NCBI RefSeq assembly: GCF_007655135.1
Contig: NC_045129.1
Coordinates: 7,254,001-7,318,000, forward strand
Direction: 5' to 3'
DNA length: 64,000 nucleotides
Source: Punica granatum
Lineage: Eukaryota > Streptophyta > Magnoliopsida > Myrtales > Lythraceae
This document shows, piece by piece, positions 36,347 through 46,488 of the stretch. Position numbers and translations under genes: made by a program. Every line of letters starts with the position of its first letter. Position 1 is the first letter of the stretch. The notes under the pieces are model-generated. The model was not told the origin of the DNA. It searched no databases and saw only the letters and a list, made by a program, of their open reading frames with translations.

Positions 36347-37499
36347 AAGTTATTTCAAAAAAATTAATTTTTTCCTTCCACTTTTATCTGTATTTGTTCC
36401 TATGTGTATAAGTCTTTCCCACCTTTTTTTATGATTGTATCTATATATACAAATAGTGTCACCTACGAAAACATACCTCTAACATGCCCAAGTAAGTGTA
36501 GAGTCACGTTTTTTCGTCGCCATCGTGTACAAGCATTTCTAATTTTTCCCGAATACTATAAGATTTGACACAATGCGTTCTCTACTCATTCTCTCTATCT
36601 ATCTTTTTTCTAAAAACTTATGCATATATCCTACAGTTTATTTTTCTTCACAAATAATTATATCCTTCTTTCAATGCGTATTCTTTATTTTCATTCATTG
36701 ACTAACATTTTCTATATTATATTTTTTTAAAGATTACACCGTGCATTTATCTTTTTGTGCTATAAGTAATATTTTTTCATTATTTACCCATATAAGAAGA
36801 CCCAATCATGAAAGTTGATTATCATTTTTATTTTATTTTCACAAATTTATAAATTGCGAATATTTTCTTTTTTTATATACATAATATTCTCCTTTACTTA
36901 ATGTTATTTGCAAAATTTCAAATCATTTAATGCAATTCTTGGACCCATAGCGAAGCACGGGCATCATACCTACCGAAAAAGAGGAACCTACCGGAAAACA
37001 TAGCAAATGAAAATTAATCAATAATACATATTATTACCATTAATAGTATCAAGTATAAAAATAAAAAATGTTTATTCAAATCACTTATTGTTACTTCAAT
37101 AGTAAATAAATGATCATAATTTTAGGGAATAAAGAATATCTATAATTATAAAAATATATAAATAAATATAAATGATAATACATATTATTGTATTATTAAT
37201 AACAAATATGAAAATGAAAAAAATATTTAAAGCAATATCTAAGGAGAATTCAGATCACTTTTTGTTATTTCAATAGTAAATAAATATTCATATTCATAAT
37301 TTTGGAAAAATCAAAAATATTTGTAATAGTATAAATTTAAATTTCATTAAATGATGTTTTAAAGTTACAACTAAACTAACAAAAGCTCAATTAAGTAAAT
37401 TTCTCATGGAGATAATTGAGTTATTTTAGGTAAAATTATTCAAATTCACAAAATTTAATAATTCATATTTCAACAACAAGACAATGAGTGGTGAAGTTT

Positions 37500-37534
<35 letters not shown>

Positions 37535-38995
37535 CTCCCTCTTGATGAATAGCGGTAGAATGGTAAAATTAAATAAGCCAAATTATAATCTAATTTTTAA
37601 ATAATTTCAATTAAATTAAATATAACTTTATTTTTTCTTTCTTAATTGAAAAAATAAGCTATAAGAATTTTTACCCTTTCATTTGGAAAAATCACATGCA
37701 AAGTGATCAAATTCTTTTTTTTTTCGCTCATGCATCTCATAATTTGATATCCATAACTTTTATGATGAATGAAATTAAATGAATAAATAATAAAAAGTAA
37801 AAGTAAAACGTAAGTAAATGAATACGTTTACTAGTTTAGTAAAAAAGAAGGTGAAAGACTTACTTTCCGGTTTTATGACATTGGTGAATTTGACGGTTAT
37901 ATCGGTCAAAGATTATAAGTGCTACTTCAAATGTATAATATGATGATAAATCCAACTAACATTTAAAATTGAAAACTTGAAGATCAAACTTTCAAAAAAA
38001 ATTTACGACCGAAATATATCACCGTTAAATAATACTGAGTTGTAGCCACATCACTTGCTTTATAAGATAGCCATTCCACATCATCAACATCTAAAGAAAA
38101 TAAAAGAGAAAAGTAAATAGATCACGAAAGAAAATTTAATTTGCTTCTTTATATGGGAAAAAATGCTTTGAAACTCTAGACCAAAACACCAAACAGCAAA
38201 TCATATTTTCTTTCTTCTCATGCTTCCCCATGAACAAAATTCTTCGAAGGAACATAGAGGGCCTACATAACAGGCACCAAGATCTCCTTACAAGCATTTT
38301 CTTACCCATTTCCCCCATTTTCATGTCCATTTTCGCTACCCATCTCTCTTTATCAATGAGAACACAGTTCCCATTCAAATTCTTCATATAAAAATGCCCA
38401 CAATACAATCTCCGTATTAATTAATATGATGTATACACGTAGAAAGAAGAAAATGCAGTTGAGACCTCTCCCACAAAATTAGCTTTCAGCCATTTCCACC
38501 TTAAGAATCCCCAAAAATAAAGGTTTCGTCACATGTCGTTCTCAAGCTCACTGAAACTTCACTCATTCTCACCCTTTCTTGAGTTGACCCACTTCAAATT
38601 CAGCTCCCGTGAGCTCAATTTTGAGATCTTGGACCATGAGGGTATTTGCTCCTAAACACCAAAAGCGAGTTCGGGGGGGGGGGGGGGGGGGATCGAAGGG
38701 AATTCGGATCCTCTACTGTGAAGAAAATAAAGTGTGGGAGCATGAGAAGAAAAAGGAAGATGATTTGTTGTTGGTGTTGGGTTGAAGTTGCCAAGCAAAA
38801 AAAAATTCCCCCCTTAGAGGAAGAATCCAATTAATTTTTCATTTATGATCTATTGAGTTTTCTCTTTTATTTTCTTTTAATGTTGATGATGTGGAGTGGG
38901 TATTCCATATGACGGCCGATACAGAAAAGTTTCTAAAAGTAAAGGATGACAATAGAAAAAAAATATAAAAAGAGAGGACTAAAATAGAAAAGCAC
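36347..38995. other. AT-rich intergenic, no gene recognised
   Basis: Low-complexity and AT-rich. Near 36950 is a GC island (acccatagcgaagcacgggc) resembling the terminal hairpin of Helitrons. A (GT)n(AT)n tract lies at about 37500-37532 and a 19-G run at 38673-38691. The 38136-38408 ORF on the minus strand has no recognisable domain. Confidence 0.45.
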
Positions 38996-39041
38996 TCAAA
39001 GGTAAAGGACGAAAACTATAATTTTCTCATAGAAAAATTAA

Positions 39042-39860
39042 AGCCAAAAGATTGCGGAAGTCCTAAAACTATATAGAAAGTTAAACTTAAGTCCTACAAA
39101 TATAAAATTGCCTCAACTAATCCTAAACGTTTAGTTCGTTAAACATTTTTAGTCCGAAACCATCAATGCCGTTAAACCAGTTCACATGGTGCCTCTTGAT
39201 TGGTACAATAATATTTTTATTTATTAAAATTTAAAAAAGGGGAAAATAACAAAAAAAATTTTAAAAAAGAGTAGGAAAGGTGGGAGAGGGAATCCCGCTA
39301 GTAGTGGCTCCCCGGCCGGCCAGCTTCCCCACGGTGAGGTCGCCGAAGGCATTATTGACCTCGCCTGAAGGGAGCAGGCCGGTGGGGGAGCCCTCACCAA
39401 TGTGATTCTCCTTTCACTAACCTCCCCTCTGGCAGAGACAGAGGGAATGAGAATCCCGAAGGTAGGGCTCCCCTGTCGGCCCCTTCCATCCCGTTAAGGT
39501 CGCCAAAGCCTCGGTGACCAGCCCCCATAGTCCTTCCCCCCTTCCTCGAGTGAGGTCGACGACGCTTCCAGCGACCTCACTGAGGGGAAGGTGGCTAGCG
39601 GGGAAGCCCCCACTAGTGGAACTCTCTCCCCTCTTTTTTTCATTTTTTTTTCTTTCAGATTTTTAAAAAGAAATTAAAAAATTAAAAAATTATTAAACCA
39701 ATTAGGAGGCATCACGTGGGCCAATTTAATAGTATTAACGGTTTCGGACTAAAAATGTTTAACGGGTTAAACGTTTAGTACTAGTTGAGCCAAACTTATA
39801 CTTTTAGGACTTATGTTTAACTTTCTACACAGTTTTAGGACTTTCACAATCTTTTAGTCA
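39042..39860. mobile_element. Long-TIR Mutator-like non-autonomous element, 819 bp
   Basis: The arms of about 180-190 bp are imperfect reverse complements (left begins AGCCAAAAGATTG, inverted right TGACTAAAAGATTG; both contain gttaaacatttttagtccgaaacc). The 9-bp direct repeat AAAAATTAA flanks the element at 39033-39041 and 39861-39869, matching Mutator target-site duplications. The centre (about 39280-39630) is unusually GC-rich, with repeated gaggtcgcc-type words and no long ORF. Confidence 0.85.
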
Positions 39861-40230
39861 AAAAATTAACAAGAACATTAAATAAATAAAGAAATAAGAA
39901 TGAACCAGTATGGATTTGGTTTAGATGGTTTAGTGTTGTTCTCTTAAAGTTAAGTCGCGTTTGAGTCTTGTGTGAAAGGAAAATATTCATGAGTGGGAAT
40001 GGTATACCCTAAGGGTGATCTACCTCGAACCTGAAGTAGTCAGGCCCTTTAGGTTGTTGGATACGTGGCAGTGCAGAATGAAAGAAAAATGATCTAGTAA
40101 TGGTTTTCTAAAGTTACCACATTGAGGTGTTGGATCTGTAAACAAATTATTTTTTGGGTAAGAGGGTGAGGTGATATCAGTCTATTATTCGAGGTAATCC
40201 TCGTCCAGAATATTGACTATTAAGTCCTTA

Positions 40231-40462
40231 GGGTTTGTTTGGTTTTAAGATAGTATTTTAAAATCACAATTCTAGCTTAACTCTACTCATTACAAAATAA
40301 AATAACTCATACAAAGTCAAAGGGTGGGTCCTATTTATACCACTTTTTTCCACAACAAAACAACATAACTCATACAAAGTCAAAGGGTGGGCCCCATTTA
40401 TTCCACTCAAAATCAAAATCAAAATCTGATTTTAAAATCCTACTATGAAACCAAACGCAATC
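40231..40462. mobile_element. Tourist-type (PIF/Harbinger) MITE, 232 bp
   Basis: The left end is GGGTTTGTTTGGTTTTAAGA and the inverted right end is GATTGCGTTTGGTTTCATAG; TIRs extend about 35 bp to ttttaaaatc. TTA flanks both sides (40228-40230 and 40463-40465). Inside, a unit with ataactcatacaaagtcaa and agggtgggycc is tandemly duplicated. Confidence 0.8.
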
Positions 40463-41542
40463 TTAATTTAAAGCAGGAATTGATATTTTACCCCTTAGTT
40501 TTAGAATTTTACTACTCATTTATCTTCAGTTTCGCCATTTTGGACCAAACTCTTCAGTTTTGCCTCTTTTGAACTAAACTCTTAGATCCATAGATCCATA
40601 CAGGATTCTATCTAATGCAGTCAAAGTCCATCCATATGAAGTGGATTTTGGTCCCTTCACCGTACCACCAGCTTTAAAAAAAAATTCCGTCTATTTAATT
40701 AGAAGAGTATTATGGATATCTACAGATGTCATAGTCGGATCAGTTTGCTTGGATAAACTCTCATTATGGACCTCTAAAATAGAAGTAGGTTAAATGAGAG
40801 CTCTGAAAGGACTCCGAATAAATGTACATCCTGTCAACCTCAACCCCGACCCAAACTCAAGCGACAGAACATCTTCTCGTGAATTACAAATCCTACTTCT
40901 ACTTATAAGATCTACACTTAATCGCGTCATGTTAGCTGCGTTGCCAAATATTACATTAGGGCAAATGCTATTCCCCATTAGACTGACCTCACCTAGGACA
41001 GGAAGAGATCGAATTCGAGGACAGAAAGAGTAATATTCTTTTAGCATTTCACGTCATTTGTCTATATAACTTGTTTTGTTATCACAGGGCTAATCTACTT
41101 GGATTGTCCATTTCGAAAGCAGTTTCATAATTTTTTTTTGGACTTGCCATATGAGGAGATGGGCAGGAATTCCTTTTCAGTGCGAATCATGGTATTTAGA
41201 AATTCAATCCGACCATGACTAATCCAATCAATTTGGATCGATCTATTAAGGGATAAAGTTTTCACAGCGTGAATTTTTTGCATTTATAAGAATTAAAACT
41301 CAAGACCTTAATTAAGCGAAACAATCGCCGAATCGCTTGAATCAATCCACGATGGTAGATAGACAGGAATTCGTGAGAGATAAAATGGATCCCGTAAATC
41401 TCAAACTATGCAAGGGTAAAATTGACAATACAGCCCCAAAATCGTCGATCTGCACAGTGTAAAATACAAAAACACGACGCGTAAGCGAGAACAAGAAACA
41501 CTTAATCGTATTTACACCATACCTAATTTTCCAAAACTACCC
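40463..41542. other. 3' flank of the PADRE-domain gene
   Basis: No gene is recognised. The overlapping ORFs at 40790-41047 on both strands have no known domain. Confidence 0.45.
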
Positions 41543-42085
41543 CTACTCCGGTATAGAACTCAACTCTGCCGTGAACTTCTTCCTCCTCCCACTCCTCCTC
41601 CTCCTCCTCCTCCCCTCTTTCCCACCACCACCGCCACCGTCCCGACACCCGCTGCCTCTGACGCCACCGCTGCAGCGGACAAAATCTCCACCAGATTTCT
41701 GCTCCCCATCCCCGGGGCCCTCCAACGGGAACACCACCTTCCGTCGCGACCCCACACACCACCCGGGGCTCCTCATGAGGGCGGAGCTGGCCCTGACGGC
41801 CAATGCGGCCATCTCCTGGGCCGTAAGCGGCCGGTCCAGCCTGCTGAGGGGCAGCGCAAAGTAGAGCTGTCCGGGCTGGAGCTCCTCGTCGTCGGGGACC
41901 GCGGACACGGCGCCGTCGAACTCCATCTCGTCGGAGTTGCAGATGAAGGAGGCGGCGTCGTAGGCTCTCAACACCTCCGACACCCTGACGGCGTACGGGA
42001 ACTCCTCGAGGCGGCCGTCCGGGAGGATGAGCTTCGCGGTGGCCCTGTCCGCAGCGCAGGAGCCGCTGGATAGGCAAATGCCCAT
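41543..42085 (-). CDS. PADRE-domain (DUF4228) protein, 180 residues
   Basis: Intronless. The start chosen at 42085 gives MGICLSS, the family's usual N-terminus, with Gly2 as a possible myristoylation site and Cys4 as a possible palmitoylation site. Two in-frame ATGs upstream (42166 and 42256) are unlikely because the TATA box at 42201-42211 would place transcription start near 42170. Core blocks are AKLILPDGRLEEFPYAVRVSEVL, then DDEELQPGQLYFALPLSRL and LTAQEMAALAVRAS. A Gly-rich linker follows, and a basic C-terminus (GRRRRRRSGRRKKFTAELSSIPE in outline) is also usual. Members are stress- and pathogen-responsive plant proteins with no defined biochemical activity. Confidence 0.9.
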   Translation of the reverse strand: MGICLSSGSCAADRATAKLILPDGRLEEFPYAVRVSEVLRAYDAASFICNSDEMEFDGAVSAVPDDEELQPGQLYFALPLSRLDRPLTAQEMAALAVRASSALMRSPGWCVGSRRKVVFPLEGPGDGEQKSGGDFVRCSGGVRGSGCRDGGGGGGKEGRRRRRRSGRRKKFTAELSSIPE

Positions 42086-42200
42086 GAGAGTAATGAAGCT
42101 CTTCCGGCAACTGGTCTGGATCAGAATCGGATCGGTTTCAATGGCGGATGGGGTGGATTTGGGCATTTGATGTGATCTGAATGGAGGAGGAAGGAGATGG

Positions 42201-42211
42201 CTATATATAAA
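42201..42211 (-). promoter_or_regulatory. TATA box of the PADRE-domain gene
   Basis: Minus-strand TTATATATAG, about 120 bases upstream of the chosen start codon. It decides against the two in-frame upstream ATGs. Confidence 0.6.
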
Positions 42212-42549
42212 GGTCGTTGGCGGGAACAGTGGGCGATGCGGCGTTGGAGCAGACAAGGGCCAGGCTGGGAGTGAGGTGGTCTGGGACAGGGTGGATTGCT
42301 CTCATTTCCATGATTGCCACTTGTTTTGCCGAATAACTACGGAGAGAGGGACTGAGCTTAGTCAACTCGACAGCTCCTTGCAGTGGTTTTCTTGTATTAC
42401 CACGCGCTTATAATTAAGTTTATGTTATGTAAAACTGATTTTTTACCCAAAAAAGAGAAAAGATAATTTGATTTGTCTACCCAAAAAAAGAAAAATACAT
42501 TTCATCACTAAGACGTCATCTCGATCAATCCATCAGTAAGATTCAATCG

Positions 42550-43747
42550 GATCTTTACCCCAAAATAACCTTATTTTAAAATCTTATTCCCAAAGTAACC
42601 TTGTTCAGAAGATAATTTCATAATTAGTCTTTTATGTGTGAAATTCTTTATCATTCACCCCTGACATTTAAACTCTTTTCAAAACACCCTAAAAAAATCC
42701 GGATACCTCGTTTCGAATTAATTATATAAAGTACAAAATTCTAAAATAAAAAAACCATTATTGGGTAGATTAATCGAATTTAAAAAAATATTAAAAACTA
42801 GATAAAAGTTAATGGATTCAGCTAGGTTGGATGCAATTCTTAGAGTGATCGACCGTAAATTAAAGCTAATTTTAATGGATCTTTAATTTTTGTTATTTTA
42901 TTTTTAAAATTATTTTGATTAGTTTACTGTTTCTCGTAGTTATTTTAGTGAATTATATTTTTGTTATTTTTATTTTTAATTAAAGCGGTTTAGTTTGATG
43001 AATTGCGATTGACAGAATTTGAATCAATAGCCAAAGCACCTTTTTAACTGAAAAGTCTGAATTGAAGTAGAAGGCACTCAAGAGGTTTTCTTTTTTTCGA
43101 CTTCAATTTCGTTGGCCAGTTCAATTCGGATTTTTGGTTCCTTCCCCTATCCTATTCCCATTCCACCTAGCACAAATTTTCACCCCAACTTCGGTTAACG
43201 CATTTGGCTAGTGACTTATTAATTCCAATTTTGTTAATCATGGATCATTAAAGTGAATCGTTTTAATGAAAAATACTAAAATCGCTAAAATAACTATCGG
43301 AAAAACACAAAAAAAAAATAATTCAAATACTTTAAAATTTGAAACTCAAATATCTGTTAAAATTAGTTTTAGTTTAAGTTTGACTCTAAAAATTACATCC
43401 AACCTAGCCGAACCCATTAACTTTTATCTAGATTTTAATTTTTTTTAGAAAATCTGATTAGTCTACCCAATAATGGTTGTTATTATTATTATTATTTGGA
43501 CTTTATATAATTAATTCAAAATGATATATATATATATATATATATATATGATTATTATGATCTGAGATATATAAAAGTATTTTTAAAAATTGAGCCAAAA
43601 AAGAAATATCTTTTAGGGTGTTTGAAAAGAGTTTAATAGTTAGGGGTTGAATTGAAAAAAACAATCACAATAGCTAGGGAATTGCTTTCCGAACAAGATT
43701 ATTTTGGAAATAAGTTTTTAAAGTAAGGTTATTTTGGCGTAAAGCTC
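42550..43747. mobile_element. Mutator-like element with very long inverted repeats, 1198 bp
   Basis: The left arm (about 42550-43000) and inverted right arm (about 43250-43747) match over roughly 450-500 bp with indels. Shared landmarks are taccccaaaataacctta, aaactcttttcaaa(a)caccctaaaa, accattattgggtaga and agctaggttggatg. Flanking 10-mers GATTCAATCG (42540-42549) and GTTTAAATCG (43748-43757) match at 8 of 10 and look like an aged 9-10-bp target-site duplication. There is no transposase. A (TA)n tract lies in the right arm at 43524-43549. Confidence 0.8.
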
Positions 43748-43955
43748 GTTTAAATCGAGGATTGGCATATGACATGCCCATGAGCTGCCACCCTCATCTA
43801 ATGTTTTGTTTAATTGATAAGTCTATTATCCGCACGGCTGCAGTTGGATACCCGACAAATCAAGATTAATTTCGCCCGGAGTTTGTTCAATTTAGTGCTT
43901 ACAATGCACGATAGTGGGTTCAATATAGCGCTCACGATGCACGAAAGTCTGCAAA

Positions 43956-44104
43956 CTCTTAATGAAAATGATATATACAGCGTAATATTGAGCAACAATG
44001 ATCGCTATCAACTTATAATTTTGACAATCTAACTCTTAACGAAAATGACATATACAACGTCATATTGAGCAACAATGATCGCTATCAACTTATAATTTTG
44101 TTCA
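43956..44104. repeat. 75-bp tandem duplication
   Basis: Two adjacent copies start aactcttaaygaaaatgaya and end ttataattttg, with only a few differences. Confidence 0.85.
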
Positions 44105-44174
44105 ATCTAAAATTTGAATTAGATGTTGTTCTCATATAAATATCATCAAAACCAGAGACAAAATTTTAATATAA

Positions 44175-44588
44175 GAGTTTTTACCCAAAATGACCCAAGG
44201 TTTACGCATTTTATCAAATTTATTCCATGTGTTTTTTTTGTCAGCTATATCACATGATTTACATTTTGATTCAAATTTATCCCGCCGTTATATCTCCGTC
44301 AACGTCTAACGGTTTTGCTACAGTAAACCCTTTTATCTGAAATAGATTTGAGAAAAAATTAAAATCATGGGATAGTTTTGATGAAATAATTAAAATTATA
44401 TGATAGATTTGGGACAAAATTGAAACCATGGGATAGATTTGGAATTTACTAACGTTTCATTAACGGACAACAAAAACGGCGAGATAAATTTCAAGCAAAA
44501 TGTAAATCATGAGATATATCTGACAAAAAAAATCATAGGATAAATTTGATAAAATGCGTAAATCATAGGTTATTTGGGATAAAAATAC
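44175..44588. mobile_element. Mutator-like MITE, 414 bp, with perfect target-site duplication
   Basis: TIRs of about 110-130 bp share tttacgcattttatcaaattta, ttttttttgtcag and catgatttacattttg. TTTTAATATAA is repeated perfectly at 44164-44174 and 44589-44599. The element is non-coding. Confidence 0.85.
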
Positions 44589-44599
44589 TTTTAATATAA

Positions 44600-45904
44600 A
44601 ATATCAAAGAATAGTACCTATAGCTCTTTTTAAAAAGTACATGTTTTAATACCTGTTTGATCGCAAGTTAAAAATAGAAAGATGATTATAAAGAGTTATA
44701 TAATAACTCTTCGTAATCCGTCCCCCCATTATCTTCTTTAACCGGCAATTGAAATAAGCGGCCTCTCGGTCCATCCTCGAACGCGACAGTAGATGGGCGT
44801 GTATTGAGAGTGGCGGTAAGGGTAAATACGAGGAAAACTGGGGCCAGATGGGGAAGATGCCAGAGCTGTGGGGAGGGTGCGATTACGTGGAGGGCGAGAG
44901 AAGGACATGTGCATGAAGGCTTGTGGACGTGCGCATGGTGGAAGGACACGTGGGGGAAAAAAGAAATACCTCGTAAATCGGGAAGAAACCCCTCACAACC
45001 CGACAAAACAACGGGTTAACTTTAGATATGATCTGGTCCTGCCCCGGCCCCGACGGACCCCCCGGCACAAGCGGTGCGGGCCCCACTTATCATCTCAAAT
45101 GCATATATCCTATTCCCCACCCAATTTATCCCTTCCATTTATTATCATCAAAATCTACCAGGCCAATCTATTTTTGGTTTGCTTACCCAAAAGAAAATCT
45201 ATTTTTGGTTTATTTTTATAAATGTTTGTTGAGGGACTTGACTCCTATGGGTAGCATTGAGTTGTGCAGCTTCGAATCACCTCGATCAACTGATATCCGT
45301 TTTCACCGTAGCCAGATCTAGACCTGATTCAAATATGTTTTAATGCACGACGCAATCTTTCCTTCTTTCGGAACTCGCCATATTCCGACTCTCGATTCAC
45401 ATCTGGAGATCGACAGCTCCGTATAATGTAATCTTTCAGGTCTGACCGCACACCAGAAGGAGAACAAAAAAAGAATTTGATTGGGCCCATCGGAGATGGC
45501 ATTGGTGCAAAGACCATCTGAATGAACAATAATGGTACATGTGTAGACCACCAACCGGCAGAGACGACATTTGCTTGGATTATAATGTCTGGGTTTGTTC
45601 ATTGAGAATCTAATAACCTATTGGATCTTCTCACATTCTCAGCATCTGTTGGACCAATTCATAGCCATATTGGGTTTGGTGGATGGAGTTGGCCTTGGCC
45701 ATGGCATTGCCCTTGAAAGTTCCTCCCCTAATTAAAATTCCCATATAATCAGTAGGTCCCATCCTTTCTCAGAGTCCAGACAACAACATATTCTTGGAAT
45801 TGTTAGGGCGTATCTAAACCCACATGGGTCAAATCTCATGAAAGAATAATCATTAGGTATGTAATGTAACGATGGTCAAGGATTAATCTCAAACTTATCT
45901 ATAT
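44600..45904. other. Intergenic, nothing recognised
   Basis: A moderately GC-rich part (44690-45090) has overlapping ORFs on both strands but no domain that I recognise. Confidence 0.45.
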
Positions 45905-46440
45905 TATACCATCTACAGCCCATTTGTCATTCGCTTGCAATTTTATCGTTGTCCTTAACGATGTACGGCATGTTATATGATCTCGGATGCGTAGACACGG
46001 AGGTCAGGACGAACTTGATATAATGCACTAAGCTGGACTCTATATGCGCGTACTGCTGTCTCCCATTCGATGGTAACCGAAGCTCCTAGGATGGATGGCC
46101 CAGGGATCTTAGAATTTCGACTTCAAGATTGATGCACGCCCTGACCATTGAATTTCGACTTCAATGGTATCTGTATACCATCTAAGTCCCATTTGTCATT
46201 CGTCCGCTGCAATATCATTGTTGTCCTCAACGATGTAGGGCATGTTATCTGATCTGGGATGCATAGACACAAAGGTCAGGACGAGCCCGATGTAATGCAC
46301 TTAGCTGGACTCTGTAACGCGTAGATCGGCCGTTTAGTGAGGGCTATCTCACATACAATGGTAACCGAAGCTCCTGGGACAGTCAGACCAGGGACAGTAA
46401 AATTTCGGCTCGAGTGATGCTCGTGAAATATTGAGGATAT
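45905..46440. repeat. Tandem duplication, 269-bp period, downstream of the PPR gene
   Basis: Two copies start at 45905 and 46174 with tataccatct. They share cccatttgtcattcg, cgatgta(c/g)ggcatgttat, tagctggactctrta and ggtaaccgaagctcc. Confidence 0.85.
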
Positions 46441-46488
46441 AACTCTATGTTAAACTTCTTTGCTCAATTAAGATCGCACCAAAAACCA

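Noticed and set aside
41523..42110. Minus-strand 195-codon ORF overlapping the PADRE gene in another frame
   Set aside because: Arg/Gly/Pro-rich composition typical of a GC-rich shadow frame; the PADRE motifs are all in the other frame.
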